The translations under genes were made by a program, and so were the position numbers. Under the pieces are notes generated by a model. That model was not told the DNA's origin and did not search any database. It worked only from the letters and a program-made list of their open reading frames with translations. Of a DNA stretch of 64,000 bases, positions 7,722-21,309 are shown one piece after another (position 1 is the first letter of the stretch; every line of letters starts with the position of its first letter). Source of the stretch: Nitrospiraceae bacterium (GTDB taxonomy: Bacteria; Nitrospirota; Nitrospiria; Nitrospirales; Nitrospiraceae); NCBI GenBank assembly GCA_035623075.1, contig DASPUC010000003.1:62001-126000 (forward strand), in the 5' to 3' direction.

Positions 7722-8921
7722 ATGGCCAAGGTCTTGGAAGGTCCCGGAATGGGACTGATGAAGAAGTGGGGGATTCATGTCCCTCATTACGTGGTGGTCA
7801 CCTCAGTTGATGAACTCACCAAACTCGGGCAAGTCAATGATTGGCTGAAAAAATCCAAGCTCGTGGCGAAGGCCCACGAAGCGTTGGGGTCCCGCTTTAA
7901 ACTCGGTCTTGTCAAAGTTGATCTGGATTTCAAGGGTGCTGAGGCCGCGGCCAAAGAAATGATCGGCCGTCAGGTCGGTAGCATTACCGTTTCTCAAGTG
8001 ATTGTCTCCGAGATGATCCCTCACAAGGAAGAATATTATTGTGCGGTGAAATCAACCCGCGAGGGGGCTGAGATACTCGTCGCCAATTGCGGCGGGATCG
8101 AAGTCGAATCCAACTGGGATCGCGTCAAGCGACTCACGCTGGAGGTCGGTGAACATCCCACTCCGGAAGGACTGGAGAAATTGGTCAAGGATGCCGGCTT
8201 TACCGGTTCGCTCGCCAAGAAAATGGCAGATTTCGCCGGCAAGATGTTTATCTGCTTCGACAATGAGGATGCGCAGTATCTGGAAGTGAACCCGGTCGTT
8301 GTCCGCGAAGGCGACGGAGAACTGGTCGCACTGGACGCCGTCACCCTCCTCGATGGCGATGCGAAGTTCCGCCATCCGGATTGGAACTTTGCCTTCGCGG
8401 CCGAATTTGGTCGCGCCTATTCCAAGAACGAGATGGAAGTGATGGCGGTGGATTCCAAGATCAAGGGCTCGGTAAAATTCATTGAAATTCCCAGTGGGGA
8501 CACGGCGATGCTGCCGGCCGGTGGTGGCGCCAGCGTCTACTATTCGGACGCAGTCGTGGCGCGCGGCGGTAAGCTTGCGAACTATGCCGAATATTCGGGC
8601 GATCCACCCGATTGGGCGGTGGAAGTCTTGACCGACAAGGTCTGCTCATTGCCGGGGATCAAGAACATTATTGTCGGCGGCGCGATCGCCAATTTCACGG
8701 ACGTGAAAAAGACCTTTGGCGGCATCATCAACGGCTTCCGCAAGGCCAAGTCCGAAGGCAAGCTAAATGGCGTCCGAATCTGGGTGCGCCGGGGTGGCCC
8801 GCGTGAAAAAGAAGGGCTTGATGCGATGCGTGCGCTTAAGGATGAGGGATTTGAGATCCATGTGTTTGATCGCAACACACCGCTCACCGACATTGTCGAT
8901 AAGGCGCTCCAAACGAAGTAG
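7722..8921 (+). CDS. aclB: ATP-citrate lyase, beta (small) subunit
   Basis: With AclA this enzyme splits citrate to acetyl-CoA and oxaloacetate using ATP and CoA, the diagnostic step of the reductive TCA cycle. The 399 residues match the usual length of the small subunit in Chlorobium and Nitrospira. The N-terminal part is an ATP-grasp domain like that of succinyl-CoA synthetase beta (LEVNPVVV near residue 190 is the metal/ATP segment). The C-terminal part is a flavodoxin-like citrate-binding domain with glycine-rich turns (PAGGGASVYY near 266). AAGGAG lies 8 bases before ATG 7722. It is the first gene of the operon. Confidence 0.95.
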   Translation: MAKVLEGPGMGLMKKWGIHVPHYVVVTSVDELTKLGQVNDWLKKSKLVAKAHEALGSRFKLGLVKVDLDFKGAEAAAKEMIGRQVGSITVSQVIVSEMIPHKEEYYCAVKSTREGAEILVANCGGIEVESNWDRVKRLTLEVGEHPTPEGLEKLVKDAGFTGSLAKKMADFAGKMFICFDNEDAQYLEVNPVVVREGDGELVALDAVTLLDGDAKFRHPDWNFAFAAEFGRAYSKNEMEVMAVDSKIKGSVKFIEIPSGDTAMLPAGGGASVYYSDAVVARGGKLANYAEYSGDPPDWAVEVLTDKVCSLPGIKNIIVGGAIANFTDVKKTFGGIINGFRKAKSEGKLNGVRIWVRRGGPREKEGLDAMRALKDEGFEIHVFDRNTPLTDIVDKALQTK

Positions 8922-8966
8922 CCTGCCACATTGTCCATGACCATACTGACATAACGGGAGATCCCG

Positions 8967-10787
8967 ATGAGTATTCTCGCCAACAAAGACACCCGCGTCG
9001 TCATTCAGGGTGGCCAAGCAGGTGTCAACGCTGCCCGCCGCATGGCTGAGTTTTGTTACCTCATCAAAAAGCAGCTGAACGTTGAAGCGTTTGTCTATCC
9101 GCCTGATGCCGGCAAGACCAATGAGATTCCCTACGGCAGCGGGCTCCTCGCCATTCCCGTCTACAAGAGTATTGCCGAAGCAACGAAGCACCATCCGTCA
9201 ATCAACACCAGCCTCGTGTACATCGGGGCGGATCGCGCGATGAGGGGCGGCATGGAAGCGCTCGACGATCCGCACATTAAGCTCGTGTCCATGATCACGG
9301 AGGGTGTGCCGGAAAAAGACGCCAAACTGCTCGGTGCGCATGCGAGGAAACTGGGTAAAGTCTTCAACGGGCCGTCTTCCATCGGCATCATCTCGGCGGG
9401 CGCCTGTCGGTTGGGTGTCATCGGCGGAGCGTTCGACAATCTGGTGCTCTCCAAGCTCTATCGCGAAGGTTCCTTCGGTGTTATTACCAAATCCGGTGGC
9501 CTTTCCAACGAAATCATCTGGATCTGCTCGCAATTCGCCGACGGGATCACGACGGCGATCGGCATCGGCGGCGACGCTTATCCCGGCACTGACTACGTGA
9601 GTTACCTGGAAATGTTCGAGAACGATCCGCAGACGAAAGCTGTCGTCATCGTCGGGGAGATGGGTGGCGATCTTGAGGAGCGCGCGGCTGAGTGGTACGG
9701 CGCCAAGAAGCGACGGATTAAGTTGATCGGTGTCGTCTCCGGGTTCTGTCAAGAAAGTCTGCCGAAGGGGATGAAGTTCGGCCATGCCGGAGCCAAGGAA
9801 GGCATGAAGGGCGAGGGTTCAGCCCGTTCAAAGTCCGATGCGCTGAAGAAGGCTGGCGCGATTGTGCCTCCGACGTTCGGCGCGCTCGGTCCCGCGATCA
9901 AGGAAACCTATCAAGAGCTGTTGAAGTCCGGTCAGGTCAAGGAAGTGACTGAGCCGATTGTGCTGCCGAAGTTGCCGAAGTCCGTGGAAGAAGCGATGAA
10001 GGCGGACGAAGTCATGGTAGCGCCGCTGATCCGTACAACCATCAGTGACGACCGGGGCGACGAGCCCTGCTATGACGGTTATCCGGCCTCCGAACTCATC
10101 AATAAAGGCTACGAAATTCCACACGTCATCGGTCTTCTGTGGGACAAGCGGGTCATCTCGAAGCAGGAAGCCGAGATCATCAAGCGGATCATGATGCTCT
10201 CTGCCGACCATGGCCCTTGCGTCAGCGGGGCCTACGCAACCATCTTAGCGGCTTGCGCCGGTATCGGATTGTCGCAGTCCGTGGCGGCCGGGTTGATTAT
10301 GATCGGTCCCCGCTTCGGCGGCGCCGTCACCGATGCCGGTCGATACTTCAAGTATGCGGTCGACAATAAGATGTCCGTCGACGAGTTCCTGGCCCATATG
10401 AAGAAGAACGTCGGTCCGGTGCCGGGGATCGGCCACCGCGTGAAGAGCCTGCGCAATCCGGACAAGCGCGTAAAGGAACTGGTCGGGTACGTCAAGAGTT
10501 TAAACATCAAGACGCCCTGTCTCGATTTCGCGCTGGAGGTTGAAAAAGTGACGGCAGCCAAGAAGGATAACCTAATTCTGAACGTCGACGGGACGATGGC
10601 GGCGGTGCTGGTCGATATTGGATTCCCAGTCGATAGCTTGAACGGCTTCTTCATTCTGTCGCGCACGATCGGGCTGATCGGCCATTGGGTCGATCAGAAG
10701 CGCCAGGATAGCCGTCTGATCCGGCTGTTCGACTACCTGGTGAACTATGCAGCGCCAAAAAGGCGGGAAGTGCCGCCGCTGAAATAA
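8967..10787 (+). CDS. aclA: ATP-citrate lyase, alpha (large) subunit
   Basis: The 606-residue subunit has an N-terminal CoA-binding/ligase half related to SucD and a C-terminal citrate-synthase-like half. The phosphorylated His is His273 in KFGHAGAKEG. The citrate-synthase part shows DHGPCVSGAYAT near residue 415 and GIGHRVKSLRNPDKR near 488. Its first 15 residues (MSILANKDTR...) closely resemble those of SucD later in the same operon. It starts 45 bases after aclB with a GGGAG Shine-Dalgarno sequence. Its length matches the large subunit of the two-subunit enzyme. Confidence 0.95.
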   Translation: MSILANKDTRVVIQGGQAGVNAARRMAEFCYLIKKQLNVEAFVYPPDAGKTNEIPYGSGLLAIPVYKSIAEATKHHPSINTSLVYIGADRAMRGGMEALDDPHIKLVSMITEGVPEKDAKLLGAHARKLGKVFNGPSSIGIISAGACRLGVIGGAFDNLVLSKLYREGSFGVITKSGGLSNEIIWICSQFADGITTAIGIGGDAYPGTDYVSYLEMFENDPQTKAVVIVGEMGGDLEERAAEWYGAKKRRIKLIGVVSGFCQESLPKGMKFGHAGAKEGMKGEGSARSKSDALKKAGAIVPPTFGALGPAIKETYQELLKSGQVKEVTEPIVLPKLPKSVEEAMKADEVMVAPLIRTTISDDRGDEPCYDGYPASELINKGYEIPHVIGLLWDKRVISKQEAEIIKRIMMLSADHGPCVSGAYATILAACAGIGLSQSVAAGLIMIGPRFGGAVTDAGRYFKYAVDNKMSVDEFLAHMKKNVGPVPGIGHRVKSLRNPDKRVKELVGYVKSLNIKTPCLDFALEVEKVTAAKKDNLILNVDGTMAAVLVDIGFPVDSLNGFFILSRTIGLIGHWVDQKRQDSRLIRLFDYLVNYAAPKRREVPPLK

Positions 10788-10788
10788 A

Positions 10789-10819
10789 GCTGACAGCTGA
10801 TGGCTTTCAGCTATCAGCC
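10789..10819. repeat. Small inverted repeat between aclA and acn
   Basis: GCTGACAGCTGATGGC (10789-10804) is followed by an imperfect inverted copy ending in CAGCTATCAGCC. It belongs to a family of CAGCTGA/GCTGACAG-rich inverted repeats seen in several spacers of this window. Confidence 0.6.
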
Positions 10820-10838
10820 AAACCGAACGGAGATAGCC

Positions 10839-15342
<4,504 letters not shown>

Positions 15343-15348
15343 GAATGC

Positions 15349-15420
15349 GGTGACGAGTGATGGGTGATGGGCGATCGCCGGGAAGGCTCTTGTCACGCGT
15401 CACTAGTCACCTGTCACGGA
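15349..15420. repeat. GTCAC/GTGAC-rich imperfect inverted repeat
   Basis: The icd-frdB spacer consists of GTGACGAGTGATGGGTGATG on the left and GTCACGCGTCACTAGTCACC on the right, which can pair imperfectly. It is probably related to the other spacer repeats of the operon. Confidence 0.5.
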
Positions 15421-15429
15421 ACATAGAAG

Positions 15430-16149
15430 ATGGCAACGGAAACTACAGACAACCAGAATGTGATCGACCAACCCGAGGTGCTCAAGCCCCGGATGGTTAC
15501 GGTCGAGATCTACGGCAAGAAATTCGAAGTGCCGGAAGGGATCACCGTCATCAAGGCACTGTGGTACACCGGCCACGAGGTTGTACGCGGGGCCGGCTGT
15601 CTCGGCGGATTCTGCGGTGCCTGTGCGACGTACTATCGAACGAAGGACGATCCGAAAGTCAGGACGTGCCTGGCCTGTCAGACGGCGGTCGAAGACGGCA
15701 TGTCGTTTTCGATGGTGCCGCCCTTTCCGGCCCGCAAAGCGACCTACGATATTCAGAAGCTCGAGGATCCTAAGCAGGACCTTTTCAATTTTTACCCTGA
15801 GGCTCCGCTCTGCCGGAATTGCAACGCCTGCACGGAAGCCTGCCCGCAAAAGATCGATGTGCGGGAAGGAGTCTGGAAAGCTGTCTTCGGCGACTTTAAG
15901 AGTGTGTCCGAAATGTTCATGGACTGTGTCATGTGCGGCCTCTGCACGCCGGTCTGCATCGCCGATATCGCGCCGAACCTCGTCGCCCTCTATGTCAGCC
16001 GCGCGCAGGGCGCACACTTCGTCGACAGACCGGTTCAGCTTGACCAACGCATCAAGGAAATCGAGGAGGGGAAGTTCAGCGAGGAGTGGAGCCGCGTGAT
16101 GAAAATGAGCGATGCGGAGTTGACGAAAGTGTGCGCGGAATTGAAATGA
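15430..16149 (+). CDS. Fumarate reductase/succinate dehydrogenase-like iron-sulfur subunit
   Basis: This 239-residue protein has a plant-type [2Fe-2S] domain with Cys57, Cys62, Cys65 and Cys80 (C-x4-C-x2-C-x14-C). Two ferredoxin motifs follow, Cys128/131/134/138 and Cys166/169/172/176, both complete C-x2-C-x2-C-x3-C. The complete second motif differs from classical SdhB, where that site binds a [3Fe-4S] cluster. There is no membrane segment. It passes electrons to or from the flavoprotein encoded next. The set of clusters resembles iron-sulfur subunits of soluble or thiol-linked fumarate reductases without the CCG domains. Function is inferred from the operon, where it fills the fumarate-to-succinate step. 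Confidence 0.85.
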   Translation: MATETTDNQNVIDQPEVLKPRMVTVEIYGKKFEVPEGITVIKALWYTGHEVVRGAGCLGGFCGACATYYRTKDDPKVRTCLACQTAVEDGMSFSMVPPFPARKATYDIQKLEDPKQDLFNFYPEAPLCRNCNACTEACPQKIDVREGVWKAVFGDFKSVSEMFMDCVMCGLCTPVCIADIAPNLVALYVSRAQGAHFVDRPVQLDQRIKEIEEGKFSEEWSRVMKMSDAELTKVCAELK

Positions 16150-16150
16150 T

Positions 16151-16256
16151 GATAGCTGTCAGCAATCGGCGATCAGCTCTCAGTTACGGTGAATCGAGGA
16201 AGAGATAAAAGAGCCGAATCTGAGCTGACAGTTGATCGCTGAAGGCTGAGAGCTTC
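16151..16256. repeat. Paired inverted repeat between frdB and frdA
   Basis: AGCTGTCAGCAATCGGCGAT near 16155 and its imperfect inverted partner near 16221-16256 (GCTGACAGTTGATCGCTGAAG) fill the 110-base spacer and can form a long interrupted stem. It is the same family as the spacer elements at 10789 and 17850. Confidence 0.6.
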
Positions 16257-16259
16257 GCT

Positions 16260-17840
16260 ATGGATGTCCATAAACTCCAAGAGCTGGTTCACAAGACCCG
16301 CGACGAACGCCGTAAGCAGACGATTCCAAAATTTTCTCCGGCCGACCGCGATCAACTCATCAAAAAGTTTCACCCCGACTTTCGCGAAGCCGCCTATCGG
16401 CCCATCAAGTTTGGTCCAAACGCGGGCGAGATGACTGTGCGCGAACTGGCTGCGTTGCTCGAAGGCGAGAGCCCGGTCTCCTCAGATCTGGACCTCACGC
16501 CGCAATACCAGACCGATGTGCTCGTCGTCGGCGGTGGCGGAGCAGGCTGTGCCGCCGCACTCCATGCCCATGCAACGGGCGCGAAGGTCATTCTTGCCAC
16601 GAAGCTCCGGTTGGGCGATTCCAACACCGTCATGGCCCAGGGCGGCATGCAGATTGCCGTCACGGCTGAAGACTCTCCGGTGACCCATTTCCTCGACACG
16701 CTGAAGGGCGGTCACATGAAGAATGACCATCGCTTGCTCAAGACGATGGTGGAGGAGGGGCCTTCGATCGCGAAATGGCTGCTGAGTCTGGGCGTGATTT
16801 TCGATCGCGATGGCGACGGGAACCTGCACGTCAAGAAAGGCGGCGGCAGTTCAAAGCCCCGGCTCATCACTGCTTCGGATTATACCGGCCTCGAGATCAT
16901 GCGGGTGCTGAAGGACGAGGTGCTGAACCAGAAGATTCAACTCTTGGAGTTCTGTGCAGCGGTTGAACTGCTCAGCGACGGAAACGGGACCTGCACAGGC
17001 GTCGTCCTGCGCGATCTCGATAACAAGCGGAACATCGTCGTCGCCGCAAAGGCCGTGATCCTTGCGACCGGCGGGATCGGCCGGCTCCACATCCAGGGCT
17101 TTCCGACCAGCAATCACTACGGCGCCACGGGCGACGGGCTCGCCATGGCCTATCGCATGGGCGCTAAGCTGATGCACATCGATACCTTCCAATATCACCC
17201 CTCGGGAGCAGTCTATCCGGAGCAGTTGATCGGTGCGTTGGTGACCGAGGGTATCCGTTCGGAAGGCGGACATCTAGTCAATGCCAGAGGCGAACGGTTT
17301 GTGAATGAGCTCGATACGCGAGACGTGGTCTCATCGTCGATTATCCGAGAATGTGAAGAAGGCCGAGGCATCCGGACGATGTCCGGGCGCGTCGGCGTCT
17401 GGCTGGACACGCCGTTGCTCGACGTCGAGCAGGGACCCGGCACCCTCAAGAAACACTTCCCCGCCATGGTGACCCAGTTCGAGCGGTTCGGCATCGACAT
17501 CTCGAAAGACCCGGTCTTGATTTACCCGACGCTTCACTATCAAAACGGCGGCGTGAAGATCGATACCAACGGAGAGTCTGAGGCGAAAAACCTCTTCGTG
17601 GCTGGCGAGGCGTCCGGCGGTTTACACGGCCGCAATCGGTTGATGGGCAATTCACTGCTGGACTTGATGGTCTTCGGGAAACGCTCCGGTACGACTGCGG
17701 CCCAGCGTGTTCGTTTGATGAAACAGGGTAAGCTCACGCTTGAGCATCTGACAAAGTTTCGAGCCGAAGCAAAGAGGCATGGCGGCTCCTCTTCGGTCAT
17801 CTCCCCGATGGTGCTGCCGGCCTATGCCAAAAAAGAGTAG
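16260..17840 (+). CDS. Fumarate reductase/succinate dehydrogenase-like flavoprotein subunit
   Basis: The 526-residue flavoprotein has the FAD dinucleotide motif VVGGGGAGCAAA at residues 89-100 and the family's substrate-site segments HPSGAVYPE (His313) and LVTEGIRSEGG, then ARGERFVNE. At the SHTVAAQGG position, where the His links FAD covalently in membrane-bound enzymes, this protein reads SNTVMAQGG with Asn122, so FAD is probably not covalently bound. An extra ~80 residues precede the FAD domain. No cytochrome b anchor gene lies nearby, pointing to a soluble or otherwise linked enzyme. It probably reduces fumarate to succinate in the rTCA cycle. L-aspartate oxidase is an alternative but the iron-sulfur partner argues against it. 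Confidence 0.87.
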   Translation: MDVHKLQELVHKTRDERRKQTIPKFSPADRDQLIKKFHPDFREAAYRPIKFGPNAGEMTVRELAALLEGESPVSSDLDLTPQYQTDVLVVGGGGAGCAAALHAHATGAKVILATKLRLGDSNTVMAQGGMQIAVTAEDSPVTHFLDTLKGGHMKNDHRLLKTMVEEGPSIAKWLLSLGVIFDRDGDGNLHVKKGGGSSKPRLITASDYTGLEIMRVLKDEVLNQKIQLLEFCAAVELLSDGNGTCTGVVLRDLDNKRNIVVAAKAVILATGGIGRLHIQGFPTSNHYGATGDGLAMAYRMGAKLMHIDTFQYHPSGAVYPEQLIGALVTEGIRSEGGHLVNARGERFVNELDTRDVVSSSIIRECEEGRGIRTMSGRVGVWLDTPLLDVEQGPGTLKKHFPAMVTQFERFGIDISKDPVLIYPTLHYQNGGVKIDTNGESEAKNLFVAGEASGGLHGRNRLMGNSLLDLMVFGKRSGTTAAQRVRLMKQGKLTLEHLTKFRAEAKRHGGSSSVISPMVLPAYAKKE

Positions 17841-17849
17841 CGAGAGTCG

Positions 17850-17871
17850 GAAGCTGTCAGCTGACAGCTTC
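17850..17871. repeat. Perfect 22-base palindrome before sucC
   Basis: The two 11-base arms (left arm GAAGCTGTCAG) are exact reverse complements. It lies 9 bases after the frdA stop and is the shortest member of the spacer-repeat family. Confidence 0.7.
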
Positions 17872-17885
17872 ATTATGGAGTTAGC

Positions 17886-19064
17886 ATGAACGTACATGAG
17901 TTTCAGGCGAAGTCTTTGTTTGCGCAGTTTGGAGTGCCGGTGCCGCGTGGCCGCGAAGTCAAGACACCGCAGGAAGCCGAAACGTGGGCCGCGGAACTGA
18001 ACAGCCCGGTGTTTGTCGTAAAAGCGCAGATCCACGCGGGAGGACGTGGCAAGGCTGGGGGTGTGAAGATCACCAAGGATAAAGCGGCGGTTCCCGGTTT
18101 CGCGAAAGAGCTGATCGGCAAGACGCTAGTGACGCACCAGACCGGTCCAAAAGGCCGCGTCGTGCGTCGATTGCTGATCGAGGAAGGTGCCAATATCGCC
18201 AAGGAACTGTACCTGAGCATCCTGGTGGATCGTGATTCGGGATGGCCGGTCTTTATCGCCAGCACCGAAGGCGGGATGGAGATCGAAGAGGTTGCAGCCC
18301 ATACGCCGGAGAAGATCATTAAGGAGCCGATCGATCCTGCCGTCGGATTTCAGGGATACAACGGGCGCAACATCGCGTACGCGATGGGTCTCAACAGCAT
18401 CGAGCCCGCCGTTATGAATCCGTTCATCCAGATGCTCGGCAACCTCTACCGTCTGTTCATGGAAAAGAACTGTGCGCTGGTCGAGATCAATCCGCTCATT
18501 ATTACGAAAGAGAAAACCGTCGTGGCCCTGGACGGGAAAGTCTCCTTCGACGACAACGGCATCTTCAAACATCAAGATGTGCAGCAGATGCGTGATCTGA
18601 ATGAGGAAGAACCGTTGGAGATCGAAGCCAGCGAGAACAACCTGAATTACGTGAAGCTCGACGGCAACATCGGCTGCATGGTGAACGGGGCCGGTCTGGC
18701 TATGGCGACGATGGATGTCATTAAGCTGGCAGGCAGCGAACCGGCGAACTTCTTGGATGTCGGTGGTGGCGCCACGAAGGAAACGGTAGCGGCAGGCTTC
18801 CGAATTCTACTGAAGGACCCGAATGTTAAAGGGATCTTTATCAACATTTTCGGCGGGATCGTCCGTTGCGAGCGGATTGCACATGGCGTGATCGAGGCGG
18901 CCAAAGAAGTACACGTCAATGTGCCCCTTGTGGTCCGCTTGCAGGGGACAAACGCGGAAGAGGGGAGAACATTGCTGCACCATTCCGGGTTGAAACTCGA
19001 AGTCGCCAACGATTTGTGGGAGGCGGCGCAAAAGATCGTGAAGTTGACGGGGAAGGCGGCGTAG
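17886..19064 (+). CDS. sucC: Succinyl-CoA synthetase, beta subunit
   Basis: The 392-residue ATP-grasp subunit binds nucleotide and succinate and, with SucD, makes succinyl-CoA for the next carboxylation of the rTCA cycle. Visible family segments are the N-terminal MNVHEFQAK, the QIHAGGRGKAGGVK loop near residue 45, VEINPLI near 200, and the C-terminal GGIVRCERIAHG near 323. Length matches the E. coli subunit (388). TGGAG lies a few bases before ATG 17886. It is separated from sucD by an unusually long spacer. Confidence 0.96.
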   Translation: MNVHEFQAKSLFAQFGVPVPRGREVKTPQEAETWAAELNSPVFVVKAQIHAGGRGKAGGVKITKDKAAVPGFAKELIGKTLVTHQTGPKGRVVRRLLIEEGANIAKELYLSILVDRDSGWPVFIASTEGGMEIEEVAAHTPEKIIKEPIDPAVGFQGYNGRNIAYAMGLNSIEPAVMNPFIQMLGNLYRLFMEKNCALVEINPLIITKEKTVVALDGKVSFDDNGIFKHQDVQQMRDLNEEEPLEIEASENNLNYVKLDGNIGCMVNGAGLAMATMDVIKLAGSEPANFLDVGGGATKETVAAGFRILLKDPNVKGIFINIFGGIVRCERIAHGVIEAAKEVHVNVPLVVRLQGTNAEEGRTLLHHSGLKLEVANDLWEAAQKIVKLTGKAA

Positions 19065-19079
19065 GAGGAGGGTCCTGTC

Positions 19080-19156
19080 GCCGAGCAGCCCAAGCGTGCT
19101 CGCACCCCCGCCTGGTGTAGGGACCCCCGCTGTGCGCGCTTGGGCGCCCGCTCGGC
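19080..19156 (+). repeat. Long GC-rich hairpin in the sucC-sucD spacer
   Basis: Nested stems pair GCCGAGC 19080-19086 with 19150-19156, CCCAAGCG 19089-19096 with 19137-19144, and CGCAC 19101-19105 with GTGCG 19132-19136. It could weaken transcription between sucC and sucD or protect the upstream message. The remaining part of the 19065-19419 spacer holds one further short stem (AAGCGGAG near 19300, paired around 19320) and no gene that I can support. Confidence 0.6.
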
Positions 19157-19419
19157 GCCACCCGCAGAGAAGAAATCTTTCCCCGTTTCAGGGAGGAGAA
19201 GGGAAAAAAGCGACGTCCCCGCTCCTTCGGCAAAGTCGCTCTCGGCAACATGATGCCGTTTTTAAGTCAAGGGAAGTGGGGAGATAAAGAGAACGGCAAA
19301 AGCGGAGACCTGAGACTCCGCTTGAGTTGCAACGACAAGTCTGGCTAGCCCGCATGTCATAAGAGGTCGGGCTTTCCCGATCAAGAGAAGAAAGTGGAAA
19401 GAAAGAGAAGAGGTCAATC

Positions 19420-20292
19420 GTGAGCATACTTGTTAATAAGAATACGCGGGTGGTGGTGCAGGGGATCACGGGCAAAGAAGGCTCGTTCCATGCGACGCAG
19501 TGCAAGGCCTATGGAACGAAGGTCGTCGCCGGTGTGACGCCGGGGAAGGCCGGTCAAGAAGTCGAAGGCATTCCTGTCTTCAATACGGTCCGTGACGCGA
19601 TCAAGAAAACTCAGTGTGATACCTCGCTGATCTTCGTACCGCCACCATTCTGTGCCGATGCAATTCTGGAAGCGGCTGATGCCGGAATCAAATTGATCAT
19701 CTGCATCACCGAGGGTATCCCGGTCAATGACATGGTGAAAGTGAAGCGCGCACTGCGTACTCGTGATGTCCGTCTGATCGGTCCGAACTGTCCCGGGGTC
19801 ATCACAGTCGATGAAGCCAAAATCGGCATCATGCCGGGATTTATCCACAAGAAAGGCGTCGTCGGCGTGGTTTCACGCAGCGGCACCTTGACCTATGAAG
19901 CGGTGCATCAGCTCTCAACACTCGGACTCGGCGAAACGACGTGCGTTGGCATCGGAGGCGATCCTGTGAACGGGACCGGGTTTGTGGATGTGCTGCCACT
20001 GTTTGAGAAGGACCCTGAAACCCAGGCGATCGTCATGATCGGCGAGATCGGGGGAGATGCGGAAGAAAAGGCGGCTGAGTTCATCAAGAAGAACGTGAAG
20101 AAGCCGGTTATCAGCTTCATCGCCGGGATCACAGCTCCTCCAGGCCGTCGCATGGGTCACGCTGGTGCGATCATCTCAGGGGGCAAAGGCACCGCAGCTG
20201 AGAAGATGAAAACCCTCGAAGCAGCCGGCGTAAAAGTCGTCAAGAACCCTGCCGAGATCGGGAACGCAGTCAAGAACGCCTTGGGTCGGTAA
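19420..20292 (+). CDS. sucD: Succinyl-CoA synthetase, alpha subunit
   Basis: The 290-residue subunit holds the CoA-binding Rossmann domain ([11 protein letters not shown], residues 11-21), the GPNCPGVI segment near 121 and the phosphorylated His247 in RRMGHAGAI. It starts at GTG 19420, with AAGAGG about six bases upstream. Length equals that of E. coli SucD (289). It closes the rTCA operon and is followed by a hairpin terminator. Confidence 0.96.
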   Translation: MSILVNKNTRVVVQGITGKEGSFHATQCKAYGTKVVAGVTPGKAGQEVEGIPVFNTVRDAIKKTQCDTSLIFVPPPFCADAILEAADAGIKLIICITEGIPVNDMVKVKRALRTRDVRLIGPNCPGVITVDEAKIGIMPGFIHKKGVVGVVSRSGTLTYEAVHQLSTLGLGETTCVGIGGDPVNGTGFVDVLPLFEKDPETQAIVMIGEIGGDAEEKAAEFIKKNVKKPVISFIAGITAPPGRRMGHAGAIISGGKGTAAEKMKTLEAAGVKVVKNPAEIGNAVKNALGR

Positions 20293-20297
20293 GTTGT

Positions 20298-20325
20298 CCA
20301 GGCGGTGCCGGACGGCACCGCCTGG
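20298..20325. terminator. Hairpin terminator between sucD and the VIT1-like gene
   Basis: A perfect 12-base stem (20298-20309 with 20314-20325) encloses a 4-base loop between converging genes. The T run is poor on both strands, so it may act as a shared but inefficient terminator or as an mRNA end stabiliser. Confidence 0.65.
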
Positions 20326-20337
20326 GGCCTTCAGTCT

Positions 20338-21309
20338 CTACACCGCGATCCCCCACAGATGCTTTGCCGCTAGGCCGATGGCGTATGTCACGCTGACCGC
20401 CATGGTGATGATGATGAGATTGAGCGCGATCCGGCGCTTGATATCCATGCCGGAGAGGAAAGACAGAATGGTGGAGACGACGATTACCATCAGGCCGGCA
20501 GTCACGACCGAAAAGATGGCGTCGTTGGCGCCGAGCAAGACCGGGACCACCGGAACGAGTGCGCCGGCGATGTAGGCAGCACCGACCACGAAGGCTGAGC
20601 CCAAGGGGGATTCTTCCATCGGCAGGATCTCCGATTCCTCGCCCAGAAATATTTTCCTGGCGATCTCAGTCGTCTTCACTTCCTTCTCAGAGTTCAAGGC
20701 TAAAAACGCACCGGCGGCCATTGAGAGGGCACCGGCCACCGCCGTCGTTGAGGCGGCGACTAGGACCATCGTCGCGCTGCCGAACGCGCCGAAGAACCCG
20801 CTCACTGCTCCGAGAATTTCCACCAAGCCGTCGTTCAACCCGAGGAAGATGTTGCGGATCTTCTCGGCATTGATTTTTCGCTTTGTGAGTTCCGTGACGA
20901 GCACATCTTCATGTTTGAACTCATCCATGAGAATGCCATGGAGTGCCTCACCCAACGGTTGGCCCTGGTATTCCCGCCATAACGCCAGATATTTTCGTAC
21001 TCCGTGGACTTCGATGGCTTCGAGCACGAGATGGACGGCAGTGGAGCCAAACAGCCGACAGACCAGCATCATTACGGCCAGCTTGACCCGACGGCCAAGG
21101 TCGAGAGTCTCAAGCTTCAGTTCGAAGAACTTCTGCCAGAATGCCAGATGAGATGTTTCGACCTTGATCAACTCATCCAGCGTCATACGGACATCTGGCT
21201 GGGTCACGCCGCGAAGGGCTTTGTAGAGCGACAGATCAAACAGTTCGTCGAGAACCAACGTCTGAGCGAGTTGGGGGTCGTGAGGGGGCGAAGAAACCAC
21301 GTGGCACAC
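20338..21309 (-). CDS. Ferritin-like domain fused to a VIT1/CCC1-type metal transporter
   Basis: The 323-residue protein has an N-terminal helical domain with ferritin-like metal motifs (ETSHLAFW near residue 53 and DEFKHED near 128). The C-terminal VIT1/CCC1 domain has about five membrane helices, including GLNDGLVEILGAVSGFFG near 156. Relatives move iron or manganese out of the cytosol, with the ferritin-like part sensing or oxidising the metal. A GTG start at 21309 is used; GTG 21300, with GAGGTG upstream, is an equally plausible start. It converges on the rTCA operon, whose enzymes contain many iron-sulfur clusters; a link is only suggestive. Confidence 0.85.
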   Translation of the reverse strand: MCHVVSSPPHDPQLAQTLVLDELFDLSLYKALRGVTQPDVRMTLDELIKVETSHLAFWQKFFELKLETLDLGRRVKLAVMMLVCRLFGSTAVHLVLEAIEVHGVRKYLALWREYQGQPLGEALHGILMDEFKHEDVLVTELTKRKINAEKIRNIFLGLNDGLVEILGAVSGFFGAFGSATMVLVAASTTAVAGALSMAAGAFLALNSEKEVKTTEIARKIFLGEESEILPMEESPLGSAFVVGAAYIAGALVPVVPVLLGANDAIFSVVTAGLMVIVVSTILSFLSGMDIKRRIALNLIIITMAVSVTYAIGLAAKHLWGIAV

